Shown here one piece after another: positions 7,854-15,972 of a stretch of 15,972 bases of DNA. Source of the stretch: a bacterium (GTDB lineage Bacteria > Planctomycetota > J058 > JAJDCP01). Below the pieces are notes generated by a model. The model was not told the origin of the DNA and did no database searches. It saw only the letters and a list, made by a program, of their open reading frames with translations. The stretch's first letter is position 1. Each line of letters starts with the position of its first letter. Where the stretch lies: assembly GCA_030428695.1 (NCBI GenBank), contig JAUIEM010000228.1:1-15972 (forward strand), read 5' to 3'. The position numbers and the translations under genes were made by a program.

Positions 7854-9323
7854 CTACTCCCCCACCGCCCCCCAGCCCGCCCCGATCCGCAGCTCATCGA
7901 GCGCGACCTCCGCTTCCTCCCCGACCGCCAGCCGCAGCTCGTCGAGCGCGGGCAGACGGACCGGCGGGGCGCGCGCGCTCCAGGCCTGCGGCTCGGCGGC
8001 GCCGGGATGCTCGCCGGGAGCGTAGACGCGCAGCGAGCTCTCCACGCCGTCCGGGCCGGCGGACAGCTTGAGGACGAAGAGGTAGGCCGGGCCGTCGGCC
8101 AGGGCCGGGGCGGAGCGCACGATGCGGCCGCCCGCCTTGAGGAAGGGGAAGCCGTCGGAGCCCAGGCCGCAGGCGATCGCGCGGTGCTGGCGGCGGCGGC
8201 CGGTGTCGGCGGCGGCGCCGAGGGCGACCTCGAGGTAGCGCTCGGCGTCGGGGGAGCCGGGGCTGCGGGCGACCAGGAAGCTGACGTAGCGCGGCGCGTC
8301 GGTGATGAGCAGAGGGGCCTCGAGGGGGCGGGAGAGGCGCTTTCCCCCGGTCAGGGAGAGCAGCCGGCGGCCGCCGCGGGCGACGCCGAAGACCGTGTCG
8401 GCGGGCGCGTCCTGGACCTCGGCGCTGCCGCGGCGGCGCCGGCCCGGGAGCCAGCCGGACGCCCAGCCGAAGCCCGAGCGGCCGCGCTGGAGCTGGCCGG
8501 CGAGGTTCTCGAAGCCGTCGTAGGCGAGCAGCTGGCCGGCGGCCGCGGCCGCGGCGGCTTCCTCCAGGGCGCGGACGAAGCGGCGCCGGGCCGGCGGGGC
8601 GATGCGCTCGGCCTGGCGGGGCGCCCCGCGGGCGAAGCGCAGGGCCTCGCCGGCGGCGATCTCGGTGAACGCCGCGGAGTCTTCCGCCGGCTGCCAGGAC
8701 ACGCGGCCGGCGAACACGTGCACCTCGGTGGCCGCCTCGTCGACCGCGACGCCGAAGCGTGTGCCGAGGTCGACGATGCGGGCCTCGGGCGTGTCGAGGG
8801 CGAAGCCGTCGCACAGCTCGTCGAGGGCGATGCTGAGCTGGCCGGAGGCGAGCCGCGCCGCGTCCGGGCCGAGCACCTCGAGGGCGCAGGGGCCCTCGAG
8901 CAGCAGCTCGGCGCCGGTGTCGAAGGCGAGCGCGACCAGGCCGGCCTCGAGCGCCAGGGGGCCGGGGGCGAAGCGGGCGCCGGAGGCGGGGGCGGGGCCG
9001 CGCCAGACCGGCGGGGCGAGGAAACGCACCGTGCCGACGGCGGACGTTCCGGGGTCCGCCGCAGGCCCCAGCCACCAGGCGGCGAGGGCGAGCAGCAGGG
9101 CCGCGGCGAGGGCGAGCCGGGCGTAGGGAACGCGGCGCGCGGCCGGCGCCGGGGCCGGCTCGGCGGCCCAGGTGCGCAGGGCCGCCTCGAGGTCGACGCG
9201 CTCGCGCAGCCGGTCGCGGGCGTCGCGCTCGGCCAGGAGCCGGTCCTGCAGGGCGCGGTGGCGCTCCTCGTCGAGGTCTCCGGCGAGCAGGGCGTCGAGC
9301 AGGTTGTCGAGCTCGTCGCTCAT
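7854..9323 (-). CDS. FecR-domain membrane protein (anti-sigma-like) with C-terminal sensor region
   Basis: The 489-residue protein starts with an acidic helical segment, residues 1-50 (DELDNLLDALLAGDLDEE...), typical of anti-sigma or zinc-less anti-sigma-like N-termini, then a membrane span at about 69-86. A FecR domain follows at 95-215: ALEAGLVALAFDTGAELLLEGP, ARLASGQLSIAL, TPEARIVDLGTRFGVAV and TEVHVFAGRVSW. Residues 265-485 start with AYDGFENL and end with LDELRIGAGWG, like the jelly-roll (LamG-like) tails often found after FecR domains in planctomycetes. ATG 9323 has AGGAGG 8 nt upstream and lies 13 nt after the sigma-factor stop, so the two are co-expressed. By family analogy it would hold the sigma factor at the membrane and respond to an external signal; no direct evidence of binding is visible. 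Confidence 0.88.
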   Translation of the reverse strand: MSDELDNLLDALLAGDLDEERHRALQDRLLAERDARDRLRERVDLEAALRTWAAEPAPAPAARRVPYARLALAAALLLALAAWWLGPAADPGTSAVGTVRFLAPPVWRGPAPASGARFAPGPLALEAGLVALAFDTGAELLLEGPCALEVLGPDAARLASGQLSIALDELCDGFALDTPEARIVDLGTRFGVAVDEAATEVHVFAGRVSWQPAEDSAAFTEIAAGEALRFARGAPRQAERIAPPARRRFVRALEEAAAAAAAGQLLAYDGFENLAGQLQRGRSGFGWASGWLPGRRRRGSAEVQDAPADTVFGVARGGRRLLSLTGGKRLSRPLEAPLLITDAPRYVSFLVARSPGSPDAERYLEVALGAAADTGRRRQHRAIACGLGSDGFPFLKAGGRIVRSAPALADGPAYLFVLKLSAGPDGVESSLRVYAPGEHPGAAEPQAWSARAPPVRLPALDELRLAVGEEAEVALDELRIGAGWGAVGE

Positions 9324-9336
9324 CGGCGCTCCCTCC

Positions 9337-9894
9337 TCATGCCGACCAGCCCTGCCGGCGCAGGCGCCGGCGGATGCAGTCCAGCAGCTTCTCGCGCAGC
9401 CGGGCGAGGCGCTTGTACAGGGCGCCCCGGGGCAGGCCCGCGGCCTCGGCGACCGCGGCGATGCTCGCGCCGTCGCCGTAGCACCGGGCGAGGATCTTCC
9501 GCTGCCGCTCGCCGAGGCCCTTGATACACACCCGCAGCGCCTCGAGGCGGGCCTGGGAGAGGTCGGCCTCCGCTTCGGCCTCGGCGGCGAGGAGGTCGAC
9601 GAGCGGGGTGTCGAAGCACAGCTTCTCGCGGCGCCGGACGCGGAGGAAGTTCCGCACCTCGTGGTGGGCGATGCCGCAGGCCCAGGGGAAGAACGGGGCG
9701 CCGGGCGTGAAGGCGGCGCGCTTCTTCCACAGCACCACGCAGCTCTTCGAGAACACATCCTCGGCGTCGGCGGTGGACACGAGCTGCTTGGCGATGAAGG
9801 CGTAGAGCCGGTGGCGGTGCGCGTTCAGGGCGGCGACGAAGGCCTCGAGGGCGGCGTCGTCGTCCTCCGGCGACCTGTCCGGAGCTTCCTCCAT
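9337..9894 (-). CDS. ECF-type RNA polymerase sigma factor, Rhodopirellula/Verrucomicrobium type
   Basis: The 185-residue protein has sigma region 2 at about 24-90 (LYAFIAKQLVSTADAEDVFSKSCVVLWKK, then FPWACGIAHHEVRNFLRVRRREKLCFD), which closely follows the planctomycetal family pattern, and region 4 at about 125-175 (LGERQRKILARCYGDGASIAAVAEAAGLPRGALYKRLARLREKL) with the helix-turn-helix for the -35 element. It should direct RNA polymerase to a small regulon, probably including its own operon. A GTG at 9897 is an equally possible start: GAGGG lies 7 nt before it and 10 nt before the ATG. The preceding DUF1501 stop is only 13 nt upstream of the chosen ATG, and the FecR-domain partner follows at once. 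Confidence 0.9.
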   Translation of the reverse strand: MEEAPDRSPEDDDAALEAFVAALNAHRHRLYAFIAKQLVSTADAEDVFSKSCVVLWKKRAAFTPGAPFFPWACGIAHHEVRNFLRVRRREKLCFDTPLVDLLAAEAEAEADLSQARLEALRVCIKGLGERQRKILARCYGDGASIAAVAEAAGLPRGALYKRLARLREKLLDCIRRRLRRQGWSA

Positions 9895-9907
9895 CACTCC
9901 CTGTCCC

Positions 9908-11293
9908 TCAACCGATGATCTCCTCGACCACCCGGCCCTCCCCGTCGGTCAGGCGCATCTCCCGGCCGGCGTGGCGGAAGCTGAGCGCCTCGTGGTCGAG
10001 GCCGAGCAGGTGCAGCACGGTCGCGTGCCAGTCGGCGATGTGCACCCGCCCTTCGACCGCCTCGGCGCCGTGCTCGTCGGTCGCGCCGTGCTGCATCCCG
10101 CCGCGCACGCCGCCTCCGGCCATCCACATCGTGTAGCCCTCGTGGTTGTGGTCGCGGCCGCGGCCGTCGACGGACCAGGGGCTGCGGCCGAACTCCCCGC
10201 CCCACACCACCAGGGTATCGTCGAGCAGGCCGCGGCGCCGGAGGTCGGTCAGCAGCCCGGCGATCGGGCGGTCGGTCTCGGCGCAGTTGGCGGCGAGGGC
10301 CTGCTCGATGTTGCTGTGCTGGTCCCAGCTGCCGTGGCCGAGCTCGACGAAGCGCACCCCGGCCTCGGCAAAGCGCCGCGCGAGCAGGCACTGGCGGCCG
10401 AAGCCGGCGGTGACCGGGTCGTCGAGGCCGTAGAGGGCGCGGACCTCGTCGCTCTCGTCCGCGATGTCGAGCAGCCCGGGCACGGCGTCCTGCATGCGGA
10501 AGGCGCGCTCCATGCTCTCGATCGCCGCCTCGACCAGCGGGCTCTCGTCGCGGCGCAGCTGCTCTTCGTGCAGGGCCTGGACCAGGTCGAGCTGGGCGCG
10601 CTGGCTGTCCCTGCCGAGCAGGGCGTTGCGCGCGTCGTCGATGCCGTCGGGGTTCGGCTCGCCGCGCCGGCGCCGGTCGATCGGCCGGTCGCGCTGGCTG
10701 CTGTCCTCGACGGTCAGGCGCGTGCCGGCGAAGGCTCCGGGCAGGAAGGCGTGGCCGTAGTTCTGGGCGCCGCCGTTCGCGGTCGGGGGGTTGAGGGAGA
10801 TGTAGCCGGGCAGGTCGGCGCTCTCTGTGCCGAGGCCGTACAAAATCCAGGCGCCGAGGGAGGGCCGCACGAACTGCGCCGTGCCGGTGTGCATCTGGAT
10901 GAAGGCCTGGGCGTGGGCCGGCTGGTCGCAGTGCATGCCGGCCAGCAGGCAGAGCTCGTCGGCGTGCGTGGCCAGGGCGGGAAACAGCTCCGAGATCCAC
11001 AGCCCGCTCTCGCCGTGCTGGGCGAACTCCCAGGGCGAGGGGAACCAGGCCGGGCCGGCCGGAGAGCGCTTGCCAGCGTCGCGGCGCAGGGCGGGCTTGT
11101 AGTCGAAGGTGTCGACGTGCGACGGCCCGCCCCGCATGCACAGGAAGATCACCCGCCGCGCCCGGGCACGCAGCGGCGGCCGGCGGGGGGCGAGGGGGGA
11201 CTTCGTGTCGGCCAGCGCCAGGCCGTCGAAGGCGAGGGCTCCGAAGCCGGCGACGAGGTGGCGCAGGAAGTCGCGGCGGGTCGGTCGGTGCAT
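9908..11293 (-). CDS. DUF1501 protein with Tat signal
   Basis: The 461-residue protein begins MHRPTRRDFLRHLVAGFGALAF, a twin-arginine signal, so it is probably exported in folded form. DUF1501 proteins have an alkaline-phosphatase/sulfatase-like fold; the reaction is not established. Family hallmarks are the strand VIFLCMRGGPSHVDTFDYKP (48-67), ELGHGSWDQHSN, VVWGGEFGRSPW and the late GRDHNHEGYTMWMAGGGVRGG, whose Asp, His and Glu residues could bind metal. ATG 11293 is chosen because AGGAG stands 7 nt upstream; an ATG at 11308 would overlap the stop of the preceding gene and has no better site. It follows the PSD1 cytochrome gene directly, the usual pairing in planctomycetes. Confidence 0.92.
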   Translation of the reverse strand: MHRPTRRDFLRHLVAGFGALAFDGLALADTKSPLAPRRPPLRARARRVIFLCMRGGPSHVDTFDYKPALRRDAGKRSPAGPAWFPSPWEFAQHGESGLWISELFPALATHADELCLLAGMHCDQPAHAQAFIQMHTGTAQFVRPSLGAWILYGLGTESADLPGYISLNPPTANGGAQNYGHAFLPGAFAGTRLTVEDSSQRDRPIDRRRRGEPNPDGIDDARNALLGRDSQRAQLDLVQALHEEQLRRDESPLVEAAIESMERAFRMQDAVPGLLDIADESDEVRALYGLDDPVTAGFGRQCLLARRFAEAGVRFVELGHGSWDQHSNIEQALAANCAETDRPIAGLLTDLRRRGLLDDTLVVWGGEFGRSPWSVDGRGRDHNHEGYTMWMAGGGVRGGMQHGATDEHGAEAVEGRVHIADWHATVLHLLGLDHEALSFRHAGREMRLTDGEGRVVEEIIG

Positions 11294-11304
11294 GTTCGGG
11301 CTCC

Positions 11305-13773
11305 TCATTCGATCACCTGGAACTCCATCGTGGCCATCAGCGCCTGGCAGTAGGCGGCGAGGGTGGACATCGGCGCGGGGGGAGCGGTCTCCGGCGGAGG
11401 CTCCGGGCTCCGTCCGCGGCCTCTTCCCCGGCCCCGCCCGCCGGAGGACTCGGGGGTGGGCTCCTCTGCGGCCGCCGGCGGCGCGAGGGTGCGGGCGAGG
11501 AAGCGCGTGCCGAGCCGCCGCTCGCGGGAGGTCGGGGCCCGGGCGAAGAGGATCGCGTAGGCGCGCTCGACCTGCTCCTTCGGCGCGAGCTCGGCGAGCT
11601 GCGCGGCGAGGGCCAGCGCGGCGCCCTGCACCAGCGGGTTGTTGAGCAGGAACAGGCCCTGCAGCGGGCTGACCGTCACGTCCCGGGCGCCGCGGACCAC
11701 GCTCGCGTCCGGGGCGTCGAACAGCTCCAGCATCGCCGGCATCACCCCGCGTACCCGCGGCAGGTAGACGGCGCGGACGGGCGGGTCGAGCGCGCGGATG
11801 TCCGGCGCGAAGACGTTCTGGCCGACGCCGCCTTCGCCGAGGGGGGCGAGGAAGCTCCCCGGGGGCCGCGTCCGGTCGAGCTTGCCGGAGACGGCGAGCA
11901 GCGCGTCGCGCAGGGCCTCCGCCTCGAGCCGGCGGGGCGCCATCCGCCACAGGAAGATGTTCTCCGGGTCGACGGCGATTCGCTCCGGATCGTGCTCTGC
12001 GCTGAGCTGCCAGGTGCGGGAGAGGGCGATCTCGCGGATCAGGGCCTTGAGCGACCAGCCCTCCTCGATCAACCGCCGGGCGAGGTAGTCGAGCAGCGCC
12101 GGGTGGCTCGGCTCCTCGCCGCTCCGGCCGAAGTCGTCGACGGTGCGCACCAGCCCGCGGCCGACCATCCAGTGCCAGACCCGGTTGGCGATCACGCGGG
12201 CGGTCAGCGGGGAGCCGACGATCCACTCCGCGAGCTCGCGGCGCCCGCTGCCGGCGCTGTCGAGCACGTGCGCGCCGGGCTCGCTCAGCACCGCGAGCAG
12301 CCCGCGGGGGACGACCTGGGCCGGCTGGTCGACCTCTCCACGGACGAGCAGCCGCGTCTCGCGCGGGCGCCCCTCGACCGCCCCCATCGCGAGCACCTTG
12401 GCGGTGCCGTCGGCCGCGTAGGCCTCGACCGCCGCCTCCGCCTCGGCCCGCTGGGAGCGCAGCCGGCGCAGGGTTCCGCGGAACACGTTCTCGCCCCCGC
12501 GGATCTTGCGCATCGCCTCGTCGACCGCCGCGCGGGCCTCGTCGCGGGCGCGGAGCAGCGCGGCGAGCTGCTCCTGGTCCAGGGCCGGGCCGGTGGCGTC
12601 CTGGCCGAGGCCGGTCAGCTCGAGCAGCGGGGTCGGATGCCGCGCCTGGGCGGGGATCAGGCCGTAGCGGGTGTCGGTCGCGCGGAAGATACCGGCCAGG
12701 GCGTAGTAGTCCCGCTGCGGGATCGGGTCGTACTTGTGGTCGTGGCAGCGGGCGCAGGCGGCGGTGGTCGCGAGGAAGGCGCGGCTGGTCGCGTCGATCT
12801 GCTCGTCGACGAGGTCGGCGGCAAACTGCTCCCGGTCCTCCTCGCCGACCGACTTGACGCCGAGCGCGAGGAAGCCGGTCAGCACCGCGTTGCGGGCGCG
12901 TTCGGCGGGATCCTCGGCCGGCACCAGGTCCCCGGCGAGCTGCAGGCGCACGAAGTCGTCGAAGGGCAGGTCGGCGTTGAAGGCGTCGATCACCGCGTCC
13001 CGGTAGCGCCAGGCGTGGGGATGGAGGTTGTTGCGGTCGCCGCCGGTCGACTCCGCGAAGCGCGCGACGTCGAGCCAGTGCCGCCCCCAGCGCTCCCCGT
13101 AGGCCGGCGAGGCGAGCAGCTCGTCGACCAGGGCCGCGACCTCCTCGCGGTCGCGGGCGATGCGCTTCCGCCAGGCCTCCGCCTGCTCCGGCGTCGGCGG
13201 CAGGCCGCTCAGGACGAAGAACAGCCGCCGCACCAGCACCTCCGGCGCGGCGTCCCCGACGGGCTCGAGGCCCCGCGCCGCGCGAGCCTCGGCGACGAAC
13301 GCGTCGAGGGCGGTGCGCGCCCAGCCCTCCGCGGCCGGGCCCGGCGTCCGCGCCAGGGGTCGGTAGGCCCAGTGCGCCCGGCCGGCCGCGATGTCGATCG
13401 TCGACTGCAGCTCCGGCGCGTGCTCCGCGCGCGGGGCCGGGGCGCCGGCGGTGATCCAGGCGCGCACCGTCGCGATGTCCGCGTCCGGCAGCTTGCCCGC
13501 GGGCGGCATCTGGTCGCTGTCCGGGCCGTACAGGAGCGCCTGGTACAGGCGGCTCGCGTCCGCTTCCCCCGGCACCAGCGCCGGGCCGGAGTCGCCGCCG
13601 CGCAGCAGGGCCTCGAGGCTGTCGACCCGCAGGCCGCCGCGGGCCTTGCCGGACTCCGTCGAGTGGCAGCGGTAGCAGTGGGCGGCCAGGAGCGGGCGGA
13701 TCTCGCGCTCGAAGAGCTCGTCGCTCGCGGCGGGCAGGGTCAGGATCAGGAGGAAGCAGAGGAAGTCGCGCAT
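11305..13773 (-). CDS. PSD1-type cytochrome c protein (PSCyt1-DUF1549-DUF1553)
   Basis: The 822-residue exported protein has a short signal peptide (MRDFLCFLLILTLPAAS). A planctomycete cytochrome c domain follows, with haem motif CYRCH (Cys33, Cys36, His37) and QMPPAGKLP at 88-96, whose Met89 is the likely axial ligand. DUF1549 covers about 150-365 and holds a second CxxCH (Cys340, Cys343, His344, in CARCHDHKYDPI). A helical linker at about 395-450 leads to DUF1553 at about 540-822 (ELAEWIVGSPLTARVIANRVWHWMVGRGLV, and the closing YCQALMATMEFQVIE). A Gly-Arg/Pro-rich stretch at about 764-801 (GGRGRGRGRGRS) looks like an insertion before the final helix. The start at 13773 has GGAGG 5 nt upstream. 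It is the first gene of the four-gene operon and is probably involved in extracytoplasmic redox or polymer breakdown; the substrate is unknown. Confidence 0.93.
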   Translation of the reverse strand: MRDFLCFLLILTLPAASDELFEREIRPLLAAHCYRCHSTESGKARGGLRVDSLEALLRGGDSGPALVPGEADASRLYQALLYGPDSDQMPPAGKLPDADIATVRAWITAGAPAPRAEHAPELQSTIDIAAGRAHWAYRPLARTPGPAAEGWARTALDAFVAEARAARGLEPVGDAAPEVLVRRLFFVLSGLPPTPEQAEAWRKRIARDREEVAALVDELLASPAYGERWGRHWLDVARFAESTGGDRNNLHPHAWRYRDAVIDAFNADLPFDDFVRLQLAGDLVPAEDPAERARNAVLTGFLALGVKSVGEEDREQFAADLVDEQIDATSRAFLATTAACARCHDHKYDPIPQRDYYALAGIFRATDTRYGLIPAQARHPTPLLELTGLGQDATGPALDQEQLAALLRARDEARAAVDEAMRKIRGGENVFRGTLRRLRSQRAEAEAAVEAYAADGTAKVLAMGAVEGRPRETRLLVRGEVDQPAQVVPRGLLAVLSEPGAHVLDSAGSGRRELAEWIVGSPLTARVIANRVWHWMVGRGLVRTVDDFGRSGEEPSHPALLDYLARRLIEEGWSLKALIREIALSRTWQLSAEHDPERIAVDPENIFLWRMAPRRLEAEALRDALLAVSGKLDRTRPPGSFLAPLGEGGVGQNVFAPDIRALDPPVRAVYLPRVRGVMPAMLELFDAPDASVVRGARDVTVSPLQGLFLLNNPLVQGAALALAAQLAELAPKEQVERAYAILFARAPTSRERRLGTRFLARTLAPPAAAEEPTPESSGGRGRGRGRGRSPEPPPETAPPAPMSTLAAYCQALMATMEFQVIE

Positions 13774-14030
13774 GGGCGCCTCCGGTGGGGGCTCACCCCT
13801 TCTCGTACGGTCGTCGGAGAAGTGCCCGATGTTTTTTGCAGCCACGACACGAGGTGACACGGAGAGGGGACCGCCAGCGCCAGGATCGGCCTGTGTGCGA
13901 AGGCGCTCACCGATCCGGGTGTGTTCCACGGCGAAGGCTTCTTTCCCCGTGGGTATCCTGGACCACGGCGGGTCGCGAGGTGCGCAACCCTGGTCTGCAC
14001 TTCAAAGCGCCACCCTGGGAGAGCTTGCGC

Positions 14031-14999
14031 ATGGGCCACTACTCGGAGGTCTCGGTCCGCGGGACCCTGCATCCGGTCGCCGCGCGGCTGGCGACGGAAG
14101 CTTCCTGGAGCGAGGCGGGCCGCTTCGGCTACGCGGGCGAGCTCGACCGGCGCTTCGACGGCTGGGGGCGTTGGTTGGCGCGGGAGCTGGCCATCTGGAA
14201 ACGGCACGTCACCTGGCCGAGCCCCGGAGGGGGGCTCTTCCTGCGCCTGAAGTACACCGTCCCCGACGCGCTCGCCGACGATCTCGCGTTGCTGTACAGC
14301 GCGGTCCACGAGGTCGCGGTGCGCACGGAGGACGTGCTCGCGATGTCGCTGTCCGGGGAGCTGCTCGAGCGCCACACCCGCAGCACCGACAGCGGCATCG
14401 AGGAGAAGGTCCGCGCGCGCCTCGGCACGGAGGAGGAGCCCGGCCCGTGCGCCTATGACGGACGGGCGGTCGGCGCCGCGCTGCGGGAGCTGCGGGCCCA
14501 GATCGGGCGCGGACCGGACGACGGTGAGCCCCCGCCGGCCGGGCTCGGAGGCGTCCTCTCCGCCGCGCTTGCATCGAGCGATCGGGCCCGTCGCGGCGCG
14601 GCCCTGTGGCTCGCCGCGGCCTGGTCGTGCCCGCTGCCGGAGCTGCAGGCGCTGACCGCGTCGCCGGAGCCGCAGCTGCGCGAGCTGGCCCTCGACGCGC
14701 TCGGCCGCACCGGACCGGAGGAACCGACCCGGGCGCGGGCCCACGCGCTCCTGGGGGACCCGGACCCCTGGGTGCGCTGGGCCGCCGCGCGGGTGCTCGC
14801 CCGCCACGAGCAGGAGTGGATCTTCGACGACGGCTGGATCGGGGCCTGGCTCGGGGCGGAGCCGCACCCCGTCGAGCCCGGCGCGGCCCTGATGATCGCC
14901 GCCCGGCTCGGGCACGACCCGTGGGCCGTCGTCGACGACCACGAGGGGTTCGACGCCGGCGATCCCCTGGTCCAGCGGCTGTGTCGGAACCCTCCGTAG
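14031..14999 (+). CDS. Protein of unknown function with HEAT-like helical repeats
   Basis: I do not recognise the family. The 322-residue product has no signal peptide or membrane span, so it is probably cytoplasmic. Residues 1-130 contain several Trp and charged segments (GELDRRFDGWGRWLARELAIWKRHV). Residues 175-262 form paired helices in the style of HEAT or armadillo repeats (RRGAALWLAAAW, LRELALDALGRTG, DPDPWVRWAAARVLARH), which usually bind proteins. The ATG at 14031 follows GGGAGAG by 7 nt; an in-frame GTG at 13980 is possible but has a poor ribosome site. It diverges from the PSD1 operon across a 257-bp region in which no clear promoter could be seen. Confidence 0.75.
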   Translation: MGHYSEVSVRGTLHPVAARLATEASWSEAGRFGYAGELDRRFDGWGRWLARELAIWKRHVTWPSPGGGLFLRLKYTVPDALADDLALLYSAVHEVAVRTEDVLAMSLSGELLERHTRSTDSGIEEKVRARLGTEEEPGPCAYDGRAVGAALRELRAQIGRGPDDGEPPPAGLGGVLSAALASSDRARRGAALWLAAAWSCPLPELQALTASPEPQLRELALDALGRTGPEEPTRARAHALLGDPDPWVRWAAARVLARHEQEWIFDDGWIGAWLGAEPHPVEPGAALMIAARLGHDPWAVVDDHEGFDAGDPLVQRLCRNPP

Positions 15000-15043
15000 C
15001 GGCGTGCCGCGTCAGCGCAGGCGCAGGCGGAAGCGGGTCTCGC

Positions 15044-15289
15044 TCAGTCGAACGTGGAGAGGATCTTCGCGGTCTTCTCGATGATCTCGTTGCGGTACCC
15101 GGCGACCTTCTTGAAGTCTATGTTCGCGCTGAAGGCGTCGAACTTGACCGCGTCCTGCATCTTCCCGAACAGCGCGTCGCATTCCTTGCGGGTCTTCTTG
15201 ATCGCGTCCTGCAATCCCTTCATCTGACGGGCCCACTCCTTGCCACCGTCGGGGGAAGGGGCGAGCGAATTCCTACGGGGGTCGACCAT
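15044..15289 (-). CDS. Small helical protein of unknown function
   Basis: This 81-residue protein has no signal peptide and is rich in Lys, Asp and Ala with predicted helices at about 17-50 (GKEWARQMKGLQDAIKKTRK...) and 60-78 (KVAGYRNEIIEKTAKILSTF). It is real rather than a chance frame, because AAGGAGG lies 7 nt before the ATG and the composition, unusually rich in Lys and Ile for this genome, differs from shadow frames. It is convergent with the HEAT-like gene and follows the TPR gene by 72 nt. The family was not recognised. Confidence 0.72.
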   Translation of the reverse strand: MVDPRRNSLAPSPDGGKEWARQMKGLQDAIKKTRKECDALFGKMQDAVKFDAFSANIDFKKVAGYRNEIIEKTAKILSTFD

Positions 15290-15361
15290 GGCGTGTCCTC
15301 CTTTTCCACCGGAGGATGCACGCCCGGCGTGAAGGCATCGTGGGCGGACACGTGACGTACG

Positions 15362-15972
15362 CTACCAGGCGAAGCGGGCGCCCTCGTCGAGGTAGCAGAG
15401 GGCGGCCTGGGCTTCCGGCATCGCCTTGACGACGTCGTACAGCACCCCCTGGACGTGCGCCTCGTCGAGGTCCCGGCGGCGGGAGGCGATCTCGGCGAGC
15501 AGGTGGTGGGCGTGGAACTCGAGGGGCGCGAGCGCGAGGGCCTCGCACAGGTCGCGGTGGGCCTCGACCAGGCGCCCGACGCGGGTCAGCGACTCCCCGC
15601 GGAAGATCCGCGCCTTGGCGTACCAGGCATCCCCCGGCGGGACCCGGCCGAGGGTGAAGATCGCCTCCTCGTAGCGGCGCAGCTGGAACAGGGTGCGGCC
15701 GCGCAGCACCAGGGCGTGGCTCCAGACGTCGGGCGGCGTGCCTTCCTCCGCGAAGCCGAGCTCGGCGAGCACGGCCTCGAAGTCCTCCTCGGAGGCGTCG
15801 CGCTGGGCCTGGATGTAGTGGGCGCGCGCCGTCTCGAGACGGCGCCGCGCCTCGGCGCCGCGGGCGCGGATGTGGGCGGCGTGCACCTCCGCCTCCACCT
15901 GCTGCCAGACCTCGTGCGCATCGAAGGAGCGCTTCGAGAGCAGCACGGCGGTGCCGCCCTCGAAGAACGAGC
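15362..15972 (-). CDS. TPR-repeat protein, 5' end beyond the window
   Basis: The frame is open to the right edge of the window. A GTG at 15946 could start it, but the preceding codons read as sensible protein (SFFEGGTAVLLSKRSFDAHE), so the gene more likely begins outside. The visible C-terminal 202 residues are helical. Residues counted from that GTG show a charged helix at 12-65 and then TPR-like pairs at about 74-180: SHALVLRGRTLFQLRRYEEAIFTLGRV, DAWYAKARIFRGESLTRVGRLVEAHRDLCEAL and EFHAHHLLAEIASRRRDLDEAHVQ. It probably mediates protein contacts. It may be the C-terminal part of a larger protein whose function cannot be seen here. Confidence 0.8.
   Translation of the reverse strand, partial: SFFEGGTAVLLSKRSFDAHEVWQQVEAEVHAAHIRARGAEARRRLETARAHYIQAQRDASEEDFEAVLAELGFAEEGTPPDVWSHALVLRGRTLFQLRRYEEAIFTLGRVPPGDAWYAKARIFRGESLTRVGRLVEAHRDLCEALALAPLEFHAHHLLAEIASRRRDLDEAHVQGVLYDVVKAMPEAQAALCYLDEGARFAW

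Noticed and set aside
11992..13857. A long plus-strand open frame of 621 codons opposite the PSD1 gene
   Set aside because: Composition is low-complexity Arg/Gly/Ala, it has no recognisable domain, and the minus strand carries a well-supported protein with haem motifs.
13774..14030. Promoter search in the divergent region between the PSD1 operon and the HEAT-like gene
   Set aside because: Only isolated partial matches (for example TATCCT at 13954-13959) without a properly spaced partner, and a short GTGTC direct repeat near 13842-13860. Nothing could be assigned.
14999..15010. Small hairpin GCGGC-GT-GCCGC at the end of the HEAT-like gene as terminator
   Set aside because: The loop is only 2 nt, the stem is 5 bp and no T tract follows.
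15044..15289. The small protein as a WXG100/ESAT-6-like secreted effector
   Set aside because: Length and helices fit loosely, but there is no WxG turn and no type VII secretion gene nearby.

Overview
The window is very GC-rich bacterial DNA that looks planctomycetal (Planctomycetota or the wider PVC group). The strongest marker is a minus-strand operon pairing a PSD1-type cytochrome c/DUF1549/DUF1553 protein and a DUF1501 protein with an ECF sigma factor of the Rhodopirellula/Verrucomicrobium type and a FecR-domain membrane protein. A PknB-like kinase with a LamG-type extracellular domain fits the same assignment. No rRNA, tRNA, CRISPR array, transposase or phage gene was seen.

Layout, left to right. 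(1) 23-1306, minus: a membrane-anchored protein of unknown function. (2) 1497-2486, minus: an exported TlpA/thioredoxin-fold protein whose active site reads APPC instead of CxxC. (3) 2487-2685: a divergent promoter region with unusually AT-rich palindromes. (4) 2686-4677, plus: a transmembrane Ser/Thr kinase with a Pro/Glu/Asp stalk and a LamG-like sensor domain. (5) 4679-4765: an 87-bp inverted repeat between convergent genes. (6) 4757-7062, minus: cydA-cydB, cytochrome bd quinol oxidase, with a recognisable promoter. (7) 7198-7794, plus: a thioredoxin-like gene interrupted by an in-frame TGA exactly at the first catalytic cysteine position (UGAC), followed 22 nt later by a hairpin that fits the bacterial SECIS pattern. 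This is best read as an exported selenoprotein and is the most notable item here. (8) 7854-13773, minus: the four-gene operon PSD1 cytochrome, DUF1501, ECF sigma, FecR/anti-sigma-like. (9) 14031-14999, plus: an unrecognised protein with HEAT-like helices. (10) 15044-15289, minus: an 81-residue protein of unknown function. (11) 15362-15972, minus: a TPR protein cut by the window edge.

How the genes may work together. Three neighbouring loci deal with redox chemistry at or outside the cytoplasmic membrane: the bd oxidase, the candidate selenoprotein that diverges from it, and the degenerate thioredoxin-fold protein. The PSD1/DUF1501/ECF/FecR operon is a typical planctomycetal exported module with its own regulator pair. 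Links between these loci are inferred from adjacency only. Selenocysteine use requires SelA, SelB, SelC and SelD elsewhere in the genome, which this window cannot show.
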